From: VXPW01 sp965116745
GTDB taxonomy: Bacteria > Pseudomonadota > Alphaproteobacteria > TMED109
Reading direction: 5' to 3'
DNA: 64,000 nt
NCBI GenBank assembly: GCA_965116745.1
Contig: OZ220701.1
Span: 2,170,001 to 2,234,000, forward strand
Shown here: positions 17,501 through 26,177 of the stretch, one piece after another
Position numbering within the stretch: position 1 is the stretch's first letter
How the letters are laid out: the number at the start of each line of letters is the position of its first letter
Translations under genes and position numbers: made by a program
Notes under the pieces: generated by a model
Seen by the model: the letters and a program-made list of their open reading frames with translations, nothing else
Told to the model about the DNA's origin: nothing
Database searches by the model: none

Positions 17501-18333
17501 ACGCCTCCGCGCTTCTCAAGGTCGAGCACCTCACCATGCGTTTCGGCGGCCTGGTGGCGGTTGACGACGTGAGCTTCTCGGTCGCGCAAGGCGCCATCCA
17601 TGCCCTGATTGGCCCCAACGGCGCCGGCAAGACCACGGTGTTCAACTGTCTGACCGGCTTTTACAAGCCGTCCGTCGGCAGGATCACGCTGAATTCGCCG
17701 GAATCCCAAGCCACGTTCCTCCTGGAACAGATGGACGACTTCCGGATCGTGCGTGACGCGAGGGTCGTGCGCACATTCCAGAATATCCGCACGTTTCCCA
17801 AGATGTCCGTCCTCGAAAACCTGATGGTGGCCCAGCACAATCACCTCATGCGCGCGTCCGGCTGGACCTTCCTCGGGCTCATCGGCGCGCCATCGTTCCG
17901 GCATGCCGAGGCAGCGTCCGTGGAGCGGGCCGAGTACTGGATCGACCGCACCGGGCTGGCCGGCTATGCCGATAGCGAGGCCGGTGCCCTCCCCTACGGC
18001 GAACAACGGCGGCTGGAGATCGCCCGGGCCATGTGCTGCGATCCCGTCCTGCTCTGTCTCGATGAGCCGGCGGCCGGCCTCAACCCGAGTGAAACCGAGC
18101 AGTTGAGCGAGCTCATCGGGTACATCCGCGACCATCATCACATCAGCGTCCTGCTGATCGAACATGACATGTCCATGGTGATGGGCGTTTCCGACCACAT
18201 CGTGGTGCTGGATTACGGCCAGAAGATCGCCGAAGGAACCCCCGAGGAAGTCCGCAACGATCCGGCGGTCGTCCAGGCCTACCTGGGCAGTGACGACGAC
18301 GAGGCCGACAACGCCGCGGACGCCATGACGTGA
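17497..18333 (+). CDS. livG: Branched-chain amino acid ABC transporter ATPase LivG
   Basis: First ATPase of the importer, 278 residues. Walker A GPNGAGKT (residues 39-46), signature LPYGEQRRLEIARAM, Walker B LLCLDEPAAGLNPSE and switch His in LLIEHDM, with the LivG-specific VVRTFQNIRTFP. A short acidic tail ends the protein. Both ends overlap neighbours by four bases. Confidence 0.95.
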   Translation: MNASALLKVEHLTMRFGGLVAVDDVSFSVAQGAIHALIGPNGAGKTTVFNCLTGFYKPSVGRITLNSPESQATFLLEQMDDFRIVRDARVVRTFQNIRTFPKMSVLENLMVAQHNHLMRASGWTFLGLIGAPSFRHAEAASVERAEYWIDRTGLAGYADSEAGALPYGEQRRLEIARAMCCDPVLLCLDEPAAGLNPSETEQLSELIGYIRDHHHISVLLIEHDMSMVMGVSDHIVVLDYGQKIAEGTPEEVRNDPAVVQAYLGSDDDEADNAADAMT

Positions 18334-19052
18334 CCCCGCTGCTCAAAGTATCGGGCGTGCGCACGTTCTACGGTGCGATCGAAGCCCTGCGGGGGGTCGA
18401 CATCGAGGTCGCCGAGGGCGAGATCGTCACCCTGATCGGCTCCAACGGAGCCGGCAAGTCCACCCTGCTCATGACCATCTGCGGCAATCCGCAGGCCCGC
18501 GCCGGCGAGATACGATTTGCGGACCGGGACATCACGCGCTTCCGTACCTGGGACATCGTGCGTTTGGGGATCGCCCAGACTCCCGAAGGACGGCGGATCT
18601 TTCCGCGCATGACGGTGCTCGAGAATCTGCAGATGGGGGCGGTTGCCAATCCTGATGCTGATTTCGATGACGGCGTCCGGCGCGCCTTCGAGTTGTTCCC
18701 GGTGCTTGGGCAGCGCCGAAATCAGAGTGGCGGCACGCTTTCTGGTGGTGAGCAACAAATGCTGGCCATCGCGCGGGCACTCATCAGTCGGCCGAAATTA
18801 CTGCTGCTCGATGAACCGTCGCTGGGGCTCGCGCCGCGGCTGGCCCGGCAGATCTTCGCGGTACTTCGCGAAATCAACCGCTCCAGCGGGACCACGATTT
18901 TCCTGGTGGAACAGAACGCCTACCACGCCCTGCGGCTCTGCCACCGGGGATACGTGCTCGCCAACGGCATGGTCACACTGGAAGGGACCGGCAAGGAACT
19001 GCTGCAGAATCCTGCGGTCCAGGCCGCCTATCTCGGAGGAACCGGCCAGTGA
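18330..19052 (+). CDS. livF: Branched-chain amino acid ABC transporter ATPase LivF
   Basis: Second ATPase, 240 residues. Walker A GSNGAGKS (37-44), the LivF motif PEGRRIFPRMTVLENL, signature LSGGEQQMLAIARAL and Walker B LLLLDEPSLGLAP. GTG start at 18330 lies inside the livG stop (GTGA); the stop overlaps the next small gene. All four nucleotide-binding and membrane parts of the importer are therefore one coupled unit. Confidence 0.95.
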   Translation: MTPLLKVSGVRTFYGAIEALRGVDIEVAEGEIVTLIGSNGAGKSTLLMTICGNPQARAGEIRFADRDITRFRTWDIVRLGIAQTPEGRRIFPRMTVLENLQMGAVANPDADFDDGVRRAFELFPVLGQRRNQSGGTLSGGEQQMLAIARALISRPKLLLLDEPSLGLAPRLARQIFAVLREINRSSGTTIFLVEQNAYHALRLCHRGYVLANGMVTLEGTGKELLQNPAVQAAYLGGTGQ

Positions 19053-19438
19053 CCGAGGCCCTGCTCGGAATGCCGCTCAGCGTCTACGTCGGGTTCACGG
19101 TCATCGTGGCAGGGGGGGCGGCATGGTTGTCCGGCCGGGCGCTGGCGCTCGGTTGGAGACCGACGTGGATGGTGGTACCGACCACCCTGGGACTGGCGCT
19201 CGCGGACCGATTCTTCGTGTGGGCCCTGTTCGGGGGTGAGTTCTACCCCGTCGCCGGCACGCTCTCGGAGTTTGCCACCCTGTTTTTCCTCGGGCTGCTC
19301 GCGCACCGCTACACTCGGGTCCGCCGGATGGTGCGACAGTACCCTTGGTTATACGAGCGCAACGGACCGCTCATGTGGCGGCCCCTGTCCAAGTCTTTCG
19401 ATAGCAAGCCGCCGGGTCGGGGTACCCTTTCCGACTGA
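19049..19438 (+). CDS. Small membrane protein of the liv operon (DUF6867-like)
   Basis: A 129-residue protein with three predicted transmembrane segments (about 9-28, 38-58 and 70-88) and a basic C-terminal tail (RYTRVRRMVRQ, then a WRPLSKSF stretch). It starts at GTG 19049, overlapping livF by four bases, and lies 69 bp before the binding-protein gene. Its position inside the transporter operon suggests a link to the permease. It resembles proteins annotated DUF6867 in alphaproteobacterial liv operons; I recall this rather than having tested it. No enzymatic motif seen. Confidence 0.65.
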   Translation: MTEALLGMPLSVYVGFTVIVAGGAAWLSGRALALGWRPTWMVVPTTLGLALADRFFVWALFGGEFYPVAGTLSEFATLFFLGLLAHRYTRVRRMVRQYPWLYERNGPLMWRPLSKSFDSKPPGRGTLSD

Positions 19439-19507
19439 TATAGTGCGGACACCGGCGCAGTCTGGCGCAAGCGCCGCGCAGAGATGCGTCAAGGGAGGAC
19501 CTGACCA

Positions 19508-20644
19508 ATGAAGCAGATCATTTACGGGATCCTGGTCGCGGTCGCGGCCGTGGTCGTTGTCATCATCGCCATGGATCGCTTTGGTGGGGATGACGGTGAT
19601 TCCGGCCAACCGATCGAAGTCGCTACCGTGGGGCCGCTCACGGGCCAGTACGCATCGTTCGGTCAGCAACTGGAACAGGGCGGTGCGGCAGCGGTCGCCG
19701 ACCTGAACGCCCAAGGTGGAGTCCTCGGGAGACAGCTCGTGTTCTCGGCCGAAGACGACGCATGCGATCCGAAGCAGGCTGTCGCAGTCGCCAACAGTCT
19801 GGCATCCAAGGAAGTTCCGATCGTGATCGGCCACTTCTGTTCCGGGTCGTCGATCCCTGCATCCAACGTCTACGCCGAGGAAGGGATCGTACAGATCTCG
19901 CCTGCGTCCACGAACCCGCAATTCACTGAGCGCGGACTGGACAATGTGTTCCGCACCTGCGGCCGTGACGACGCGCAGGGATTGATTGCCGGTGTCTACC
20001 TGGCCGAGAGCCATGGGAGCGACCGCATTGCCATCGTCCATGACAAGACGGCATACGGAAAGGGCCTGGCCGACGAGACCCGGGCTGCGCTGAACGCCCA
20101 GGGTGTAACGGAGGTCCTGTACGAAGCGTACACGGCGGGTGAAAAAGACTACTCCACGCTGGTGTCGAAGCTGAAGCTTGAGCAGATCGACGTGCTCTAT
20201 GTCGGCGGCTATCACTCCGAAGCCGGCCTGATCGTGCGCCAGATGCGTGATCAGGGTCTTGACACGCAGCTGATTTCTGGGGATGCGCTGGTGTCGCAGG
20301 AATACTGGGCGATTACCGGCGAAGCGGGTGAAGGCACCCGGATGACGTTTTCGCCCGATCCACGCAACAACCCGGAAGCGGCTGATGTCGTAAAGCGGTT
20401 CCGGGAAGAGCTCAACTACGAGCCTGAGGGCTACACGCTCTACACCTACGCGGCGATTCAGGCGTGGGCCCAGGCGGCCGAAAGTGCGGGCTCTCTGGAA
20501 CCCGATGCGATCAAGGCAGCACTCAAGGGCGGCACCTTTGAGACGGTGCTCGGCACCCTGAGCTTCGACGAAAAGGGCGACATCGAGGGACCGTCGTACG
20601 TCTTCTACGAATGGAGCAACGGCGATTACAGCGAAGTCAACTAG
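19508..20644 (+). CDS. livK: Branched-chain amino acid-binding protein (LivJ/LivK type)
   Basis: Periplasmic binding protein for the LivHMGF importer, 378 residues. The N-terminus is a single hydrophobic helix (residues 5-22) without a Lipobox Cys, then the fold begins at IEVATVGPLTGQYASFGQQ. Ligand-site features: GHFCSGSSIPASN (with the Ser cluster), SPASTNPQFTERG, and HDKTAYGKGLADE in the hinge. One Cys pair (DDACD and HFCSG) matches the conserved disulfide of the family. AGGGAGG precedes ATG 19508. Exact ligand may be Leu/Ile/Val or another amino acid or amide. Confidence 0.93.
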   Translation: MKQIIYGILVAVAAVVVVIIAMDRFGGDDGDSGQPIEVATVGPLTGQYASFGQQLEQGGAAAVADLNAQGGVLGRQLVFSAEDDACDPKQAVAVANSLASKEVPIVIGHFCSGSSIPASNVYAEEGIVQISPASTNPQFTERGLDNVFRTCGRDDAQGLIAGVYLAESHGSDRIAIVHDKTAYGKGLADETRAALNAQGVTEVLYEAYTAGEKDYSTLVSKLKLEQIDVLYVGGYHSEAGLIVRQMRDQGLDTQLISGDALVSQEYWAITGEAGEGTRMTFSPDPRNNPEAADVVKRFREELNYEPEGYTLYTYAAIQAWAQAAESAGSLEPDAIKAALKGGTFETVLGTLSFDEKGDIEGPSYVFYEWSNGDYSEVN

Positions 20645-20677
20645 CGGACGGATTCGACTATAAATCCCCGCACGGCG

Positions 20678-20705
20678 CGGGCGCGCCCCGGCCGGGGCGC
20701 GCCCG
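20678..20705. terminator. 28-bp perfect GC palindrome after the liv operon
   Basis: CGGGCGCGCCCCGG followed immediately by its reverse complement, entirely G and C. In RNA it could make a 12-bp stem with a GGCC loop, 34 bp after the binding-protein stop and 8 bp before tRNA-Ser. No T-run follows, so it may be a strong pause or mRNA-end hairpin rather than a classical terminator. Confidence 0.5.
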
Positions 20706-20712
20706 GGTCACG

Positions 20713-20802
20713 GGAGGGATGCCGGAGTGGTCGAACGGGGCGGTCTCGAAAACCGTTGTGCGCGTCAGCGTACCGAGGGTTCGAATCCCTCTCCCTCCGC
20801 CA
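20713..20802 (+). tRNA. tRNA-Ser (anticodon CGA)
   Basis: 90-nt class II tRNA with encoded CCA. Acceptor GGAGGGA pairs with TCCCTCC, anticodon loop CTCGAAA, a long variable arm and T arm GAGGG-TTCGAAT-CCCTC. Reads UCG codons. Confidence 0.95.
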
Positions 20803-20944
20803 CACCACCACACTGCGCGTGTGATCGTAAGGCCTCGGAATGAGTAGCAGCAAGGTTGACCAGCTTCTCCCCGTGCACTCACTGCACTAGGGGATTTGGC
20901 GCCCCAGCACGGCTGCGCAATGTCCATTACGAGGAGCCCCGTCA

Positions 20945-21361
20945 ATGCCGAGCCCAGACAACGGCAAACCAGGCAAGACCATTGCCGACAAAGTCGCAGG
21001 CATTTTTGGTACCTCCCTCGATGAACTGGAGCTGAGTGCAGCTGAACGAGTGAGCGTCAACCGACAGATCCTGGAATGCGTCATGCCAGCCATTGATGAG
21101 ATATGTCGAGAATGGCTAACGCGAGGAACGGACAAGCTCCAAGCCATTGACGAGGCAATGCCGCTACACCCGGAATTCGTGTACCGCGCGTTGGGCGGTC
21201 AGTGGAGGGGCTGGAACGAATTCTTCGACACGAAACCTGAAAGCAGCAGCGACTACGCCGAGCATGCTTATCGGGACGTCTTGGAAGATTCTGCCTGGAA
21301 ACTGATCCAGTCTATCGCGGCAGCGGACAACGAGTCACTCCGGTTCGTACGCAAATCGTAA
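20945..21361 (+). CDS. Hypothetical protein, GC-poor, next to tRNA-Ser
   Basis: A 138-residue soluble protein I do not recognise, with no signal peptide or transmembrane segment. It is largely helical and acidic, with WLTRGTDKLQAIDEA and ALGGQWRGWNEFF as distinctive stretches. ATG 20945 has GAGGAG upstream. Five 60-base lines of this gene counted by hand average about 54 percent GC, against about 68 percent in a counted line of the next gene, so it stands out. It lies 142 bp downstream of a tRNA, a common landing site for acquired DNA, but no integrase or repeat of the tRNA end is seen. Confidence 0.6.
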   Translation: MPSPDNGKPGKTIADKVAGIFGTSLDELELSAAERVSVNRQILECVMPAIDEICREWLTRGTDKLQAIDEAMPLHPEFVYRALGGQWRGWNEFFDTKPESSSDYAEHAYRDVLEDSAWKLIQSIAAADNESLRFVRKS

Positions 21362-21679
21362 GGAAATATAGGCCTGAGTGACGATTCGGCCTGAACGGGT
21401 GGAGCGGTCGCGGCCGAGTCCCGTTCATGACGCAAGGACACGTCCTGGGAACCAGGAACCGGAGTCCTTCAGCACGATCCGGGCAATCGGGGAAGGAACT
21501 CCGAGCCGGCCGTGGAACACCCACCGATCTTCCTCGACCAGATCCCGTTGCCCTTTGCTTCCCCCCGGTGCTCCCCGGCACTTTCCTACATAATCCCCCC
21601 CCCGGAAGGTGTTCACGTTTCTCGAGACGGTTCAGAAGCAACAGTGTCGGAACGATGGTTCCGATGAGTGAGGTTTCCC
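21362..21679. other. Intergenic stretch with a nine-C run, no gene seen
   Basis: About 320 bp between the GC-poor gene and the hydrolase. It has a run of nine C at 21595-21603, 76 bp before the hydrolase start. Open frames on both strands have no ribosome site or known domain. Confidence 0.5.
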
Positions 21680-22486
21680 ATGCCCATTGCCACGACGCCA
21701 ACCGGCGACTTGCACTACCAGGTTCTGGACGCCGCTCCGCCATGGGCGGGACCGCCGGAAACGGTGCTGTTCCACCACGGCGTTGCCGCCAACCTGCATC
21801 TCTGGTCGCCCTGGCTGTCGGCGCTCTCTGACCGCTACCGCATCGTCCGCTTCGATACCCGGGGATACGGCGGATCCTCGGCAGCCGGCCAGGGTTTCGC
21901 GTTCACGTTCGAATCGCTCACCGACGATGTCTTGGCGGTCGCCGATGCCGCGGGCGTGGAACGGTTTCATTTTGTCGGCGAATCCATGGGCGGCACGGTG
22001 GGCATCGCGCTGGCCCTCCGCGCCCAGGAGCGCCTGCACAGCCTCATCCTGTCCAATGCCGCAGCACGCGGCGGCTTGATTCGCAACGTCGACGGCTGGA
22101 AAGCGATCGCCGACGGCGACGGCGCGGCTGGCTGGGCTCGCCAGATGATGGAATGGCGTTTCTATCCGGATTCCCTGGATCCCCGCGTCCGTGAGTGGTT
22201 CAGGGCGGTCCATGAAGACAGCTCGATGGATGTCAACCTGGCACTTGCCGATCTGTTGCTGCACGCCGACTTCATGGACGACCTCGGGTCCATCACGCTT
22301 CCCACCCTGCTGCTGGCGCCAGAAGCAAGCCCGTTCATCGCGCTTGATCTGATGGCCGAGATGCGGCGCAAGCTCCCGAACGCGGAGTTGCAGGTGTTCG
22401 CACATTCGAAACACGGCTTGCCCCTGTCGCATGGTGCCCAATGTGCAGCCGTCGCCAGGGGCTTCCTGGAACGGCAGCACGTCTGA
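21680..22486 (+). CDS. Alpha/beta hydrolase (3-oxoadipate enol-lactonase-like)
   Basis: A 268-residue cytoplasmic hydrolase. FHHGVAANLHLW carries the oxyanion HG, RFDTRGYGGSS is typical of enol-lactonase/epoxide-hydrolase-like members, the nucleophile elbow is VGESMGG and the catalytic His is in HSKHGLPLSHG. ATG 21680 has GTGAGG upstream; an in-frame GTG lies 12 bases earlier. It is convergent with a TRAP operon, 27 bp apart. Substrate not assignable; no other beta-ketoadipate genes are near. Confidence 0.82.
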   Translation: MPIATTPTGDLHYQVLDAAPPWAGPPETVLFHHGVAANLHLWSPWLSALSDRYRIVRFDTRGYGGSSAAGQGFAFTFESLTDDVLAVADAAGVERFHFVGESMGGTVGIALALRAQERLHSLILSNAAARGGLIRNVDGWKAIADGDGAAGWARQMMEWRFYPDSLDPRVREWFRAVHEDSSMDVNLALADLLLHADFMDDLGSITLPTLLLAPEASPFIALDLMAEMRRKLPNAELQVFAHSKHGLPLSHGAQCAAVARGFLERQHV

Positions 22487-22513
22487 ATGGAGCCCGCGAG
22501 CGCCAGGCCAAGG

Positions 22514-23800
22514 TCAATAGACTTGTTCCGGTAGCCAGAGCGCGAGTTGCGGAAAGGCCAGCAGCAGCGCCACCATGGCAATCATCATGAGCACGAAGGG
22601 GAGCGCACCCCAAGCGACATCGTTGAACTTGCCGCCCCGCAACCGGATCCCGTGCACGACATAGAGATTGACCCCGATCGGCGGGGTGATCAGCGCCGTC
22701 TCCATCAGCACCGTGATCAGGATCCCGAACCACACGGGGTCGTACCCCAGCTGCACGATCAGGGGGAACACCACCGGGACGGTGGTGAGCAGCATCGACA
22801 GCGTTTCCATGAACATGCCGAGGATCAGGTAGAACACCACGAGCACGATCATGGTCTGCAGGGGTGTCCAGCCGAGATCACCGATGAAGTTGATCAGCGC
22901 CTGCGTCACGCCGATGAAGCCGAGAACGAAATTCAGAAACACGGCCGCGAGAATGATCAGCATGATCACCGCGGTCGTTCGCATGGTCCCCTCGAAGGCC
23001 TCCCGCAGCATCCTGAGATTCAGGGAACGGGTCCAGGCAGCCAGCAGCAGCGCAAAGACCACACCAATGGACGCCGCCTCGGTCGGTGTGGCGATCCCGG
23101 CGTAAATCGAGCCGACCACGGCGGCAAACAGAAAAATCGGGGGTAACAGGTCCTGTAGCGCGCGGACTCGCTCTGACCAGCTTGTCCTTGGCTTGGCGCC
23201 CGCCCAGGCGGGGCGCGAAACGCAGGCTGCAACGATGATCAGGATAAAGAGGCTGGAAAGGATCAGGCCTGGCACGAAGCCCGCCATGTAGAGTTCGGGA
23301 ACCGACGTGTCGGTGATCAGGCCGTAGATGATCAGGTTGATCGACGGGGGGATCAGGATGCCGAGCGTGCCTCCGGCGGCGAGCGACCCGAGGAACAGCC
23401 CTTCGTGGTACTTCCGCTTTTCGATCTCCGGATAGGCCACCGTACCGATGGTGGCGGCAGTCGCCACCGACGAGCCGGACGAGGCGGCAAAGATTGCGCA
23501 CGAGCCGATGTTCGCATGCATCAGCCCGCCCGGAAGCCAGCTGAGCCACTGCGCCACCGCGTTGTACATCCTCCGGGCAATGCCGGCGCGCAGCATGATC
23601 TCGCCGAGGAGGATGAACATCGGGATGGCGACGAGGATGAACTCTTTCTGCTTGTCCCAGACGAATTCACCCATGGCACGGGACAGCCGCCCGCCCATGT
23701 AGATTTCGTCGAGCCCCATCGAGAGGAGTCCCAGGACCGCGGCCACCGGCACGGCAACCAGCACCAGCGCCAGAGTCGCGACGAGCGCCCAAGCAGCCAT
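22514..23800 (-). CDS. dctM: TRAP transporter large permease (DctM), second set
   Basis: Large TRAP subunit, 428 residues, all membrane. Signatures: SSGSSVATAATIGTVAYPEI, GGTLGILIPPSINLIIYGL, TPTEAASIGVV and LITPPIGVNLYVVHGI. It belongs to the dctP-dctQ-dctM operon read on the minus strand, but 128 bp separate it from dctQ, unlike the first set where the two overlap. ATG 23800 has GAGGG upstream. Confidence 0.9.
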   Translation of the reverse strand: MAAWALVATLALVLVAVPVAAVLGLLSMGLDEIYMGGRLSRAMGEFVWDKQKEFILVAIPMFILLGEIMLRAGIARRMYNAVAQWLSWLPGGLMHANIGSCAIFAASSGSSVATAATIGTVAYPEIEKRKYHEGLFLGSLAAGGTLGILIPPSINLIIYGLITDTSVPELYMAGFVPGLILSSLFILIIVAACVSRPAWAGAKPRTSWSERVRALQDLLPPIFLFAAVVGSIYAGIATPTEAASIGVVFALLLAAWTRSLNLRMLREAFEGTMRTTAVIMLIILAAVFLNFVLGFIGVTQALINFIGDLGWTPLQTMIVLVVFYLILGMFMETLSMLLTTVPVVFPLIVQLGYDPVWFGILITVLMETALITPPIGVNLYVVHGIRLRGGKFNDVAWGALPFVLMMIAMVALLLAFPQLALWLPEQVY

Positions 23801-23928
23801 CTACAGGGCCCTCTTGTCGCGCCCGAACGCTGCCGAGGGACAGCAGCCCATGGTTCGCGCCCCGGCAGAGACATTTGCCGCCAGCCGGTCCGCCCTGGCC
23901 GTTCCCCGCGTTCCCTGGCCGCGCCGGA

Positions 23929-24519
23929 TCACCGGTCCGGTTCCGCGAGGCTGTGGGTCTCCTCGGTGATCTCTTCCTGGACGCTCCGCGTTCCAGCGAG
24001 CCGCTGGACCGAGGCCGGGCCATGCACCACAAAGGAGCAGGCCGTGTAGAGGAGCACGAAGATGAGCGTGACGTTGAAGAAGATCAATCCGGCCAGCCAC
24101 ACCAGCTGCGGAATCCACAAGGGCGTGGTTAGCGTTGTGACAGAGACCGAATCGTTGACCCAAGACTCGGTGAACACGGTCACGGCTTTGGAGGACAGGA
24201 AGCCGACGAAGATCAGCAGCGCCAGCAATCCGACGATGTCCAGAGTGGCCCGCAGGAACAGCGGCAAGAGGTTGTACAGCGCATCGATTCGAATGTTCGA
24301 GCGGTGTAGCAGGCAGTACGCATAGGCCCACGTCGTGGCGCCGGCAAATACGTAGCCGGTGATCTCGTCTGAGCCCGACATGGTCACGTTCAGGTACTTG
24401 CGGCTGAGCACGTCGATGGTGACCATCACTGCCGACAGCAGGAGGGCAGTGCCCCCGGCCCAGACTGCCCAGAGTGCCAGCCGTTCAAGCAACCGGTGGA
24501 TGTACGCGAACAGTTCCAC
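23929..24519 (-). CDS. dctQ: TRAP transporter small permease (DctQ), second set
   Basis: Small TRAP subunit, 196 residues with four transmembrane segments (about 12-35, 50-68, 88-108 and 132-160). The segment DVLSRKYLNVTMSGSDEI is typical of the family. GTG start at 24519, weak ribosome site, 68 bp after dctP. The hydrophilic tail of about 35 residues is acidic. Family assignment rests on size, topology and context. Confidence 0.85.
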   Translation of the reverse strand: MELFAYIHRLLERLALWAVWAGGTALLLSAVMVTIDVLSRKYLNVTMSGSDEITGYVFAGATTWAYAYCLLHRSNIRIDALYNLLPLFLRATLDIVGLLALLIFVGFLSSKAVTVFTESWVNDSVSVTTLTTPLWIPQLVWLAGLIFFNVTLIFVLLYTACSFVVHGPASVQRLAGTRSVQEEITEETHSLAEPDR

Positions 24520-24587
24520 TCGGCGCTACCGTCAGTGGAGCCCGCGAATTGCCTAGCTGGTACCCGGTGCCGTGTGCTGCTGCGTGG

Positions 24588-25637
24588 TCAGAGGGGTGCC
24601 TTCAGGCCGGCGATGTCGCCCATGGTGGCGTTCCATTCCTCGGCACAGGCCCGGCCGCAGCGCTCGGCGAAGCGCTTCAGGACGAAATTCTCGACAATGT
24701 CCTTCAGCTTGGCCTGGTCGGCCGAAGACGGGGCAACCGGGGTCATGCCGCCCACCTCGCCCCAAGGGCACGGTCCGGAGGCATTGCACGCCAGCGCTGT
24801 CTCGTCCAGCTGCTTGATCGAATCCCAAATCTCGTTCTCGACCCTGGTCGCACTCTCGCGGATCACCGTCCGGGTAGCATCGCTGAGCGAATCCCAGGTA
24901 TCACCGTTCACCGCCATGAACGTCGCAGCGAAGCCGAGACGGATCTGGATGTTGTGGGTCACCACCTGCCACCATTTGGCGTTGTAAGCGGGCCCCGTGC
25001 CCGTGATGCCGCAGTCCGCTACACCCTTTTGCAGCGCCGGTACAACCTCGGCAAAGGACAGTGTCACCGCAGACGCCCCGAGCCCCTCGATGAAGTCGCC
25101 GAGGGAAGTGGAATAGGTTCGGATCTTCTTTCCGGCCAGACTCGCGAGCGAACCGTCCTCGGCGTCGCCAAGCTTGCACCAGAGCATCTGGCTCGGAAAC
25201 GTGTAGAGCATGACGAGCTCGGCGTCGTACTTGTTCTTGAGCTCGCGCTCGATGATCGGCCGGTAGGCTTGAAGAGCTCTACGATACGTATCCATGTCCT
25301 GGAAAACGCCAGCGAGGTCAATGCCTTCCAAGGCAGGGCTGTCCTGGCTCGTGTAGGTTGTCAACGCGTGGACAGCGTCGTAGGCACCAAGCTTGAGCAA
25401 CTTGACGACCTCGTAGCCTGAGAGCCCCAGCTCGGTATAGGGCTTGGCGTTCGCGGTGATCTTCCCATCGGATGCCGTCGGCAGCACATCGCCCCAAAGC
25501 CTGCTTTCATGCAGGCTCCAATTGGTGAGGTTGCCCCACGTACCGACGACCGCGAACTCGCGGGAATCGATCTCGTCCGCCGCCGCGGTACCAATCGCAA
25601 GCATCGCAACGAGGGCTGCGCCCAGTGCCAGTCTCAT
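24588..25637 (-). CDS. dctP: TRAP transporter substrate-binding protein (DctP), second set
   Basis: Periplasmic ligand-binding subunit, 349 residues with a signal peptide (1-20, ending GTAAA). The region SLAGKKIRTYSTSLGDFIEGLGASAVTL holds the conserved ligand Arg and is followed by FAEVVPALQKGVADCGITG, both diagnostic. The mature protein has six cysteines, four clustered in the last ~80 residues (ALACNASGPCPWG and ERCGRACAEE), so disulfides are likely. A strong AGGAGGAG site precedes ATG 25637. First gene of the operon. Confidence 0.88.
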   Translation of the reverse strand: MRLALGAALVAMLAIGTAAADEIDSREFAVVGTWGNLTNWSLHESRLWGDVLPTASDGKITANAKPYTELGLSGYEVVKLLKLGAYDAVHALTTYTSQDSPALEGIDLAGVFQDMDTYRRALQAYRPIIERELKNKYDAELVMLYTFPSQMLWCKLGDAEDGSLASLAGKKIRTYSTSLGDFIEGLGASAVTLSFAEVVPALQKGVADCGITGTGPAYNAKWWQVVTHNIQIRLGFAATFMAVNGDTWDSLSDATRTVIRESATRVENEIWDSIKQLDETALACNASGPCPWGEVGGMTPVAPSSADQAKLKDIVENFVLKRFAERCGRACAEEWNATMGDIAGLKAPL

Positions 25638-26110
25638 GACTCCTCCTGCGAATCGGGGCCGATGACCATGCTTCCATAGTAGGTGGGGGGCCGAATCCCG
25701 TCAAAGTTGGAAGGCACCTCTTTTGCTATGCCGATAAGGAGGTTAACCCATCTTTGGGTGGTCTTGCTGCCTCTCCCAGCCGGCATGCAAACCACTGAAT
25801 CGCCGGCAACTGAAGCCAGACCCGCCGGCCCACGCGATACCAGGATGAGGCAACCAACCGGTACGCCAGGGACCCCGGATCCAGCCGGCATGCACGCGAC
25901 CGACCGGCCTACTCGCCAATACGTGCCTCCGCACCTTTTCGTCGGTGTTGCCGCCCCGGTCAGCAACCGTGCCGCCGGCCGCCGGAAGATGGCGGACTGC
26001 GAAACCGTCGCGATCGAATGGCGGGGACGTCCCGGTGGCGCGCCTGCGGCCCGGCCTATACGCGCCACATGTCCGCTTCGCCGCTGCGCGGTGGGCACCG
26101 CCCGCACGGT
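25638..26110. other. Divergent intergenic region with a 14-base direct repeat
   Basis: About 470 bp between dctP (minus) and the zinc-locus leader gene (plus), needing promoters for both. A 143-codon open frame on the plus strand lacks a ribosome site and protein-like composition, so I do not call it. The sequence CCAGCCGGCATGCA occurs at 25776-25789 and again at 25881-25894. Confidence 0.5.
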
Positions 26111-26128
26111 GTAATACTATATCGTTCC
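26111..26128 (+). promoter_or_regulatory. Possible Zur-box-like site before the zinc locus
   Basis: GTAATACTATATCGTTCC resembles the Zur operator pattern GTAATGTTATAACATTAC, sharing about 13 of 18 bases and the central TATA, but the two halves match each other imperfectly. It lies about 50 bp before the GTG start of the histidine-rich gene. The same AT-rich stretch could simply be a -10 box. Confidence 0.4.
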
Positions 26129-26177
26129 TCCATGAAAGCTGGAGCCAGTTCATCAGCCTGAGAGTGGAGAAGTGCAA

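Noticed and set aside
20803..20944. Attachment site of an integrated element after tRNA-Ser(CGA)
   Set aside because: No repeat of the tRNA 3' end or integrase gene seen in the window.
21312..21743. Minus-strand frame with a stretch faintly like REP-associated transposases
   Set aside because: The similar stretch is the reverse of the GC-poor gene's end; no catalytic motif.
25683..26114. 143-codon open frame between dctP and the zinc locus
   Set aside because: No ribosome site, arginine/proline-rich and no domain; overlaps the promoter region of two genes.
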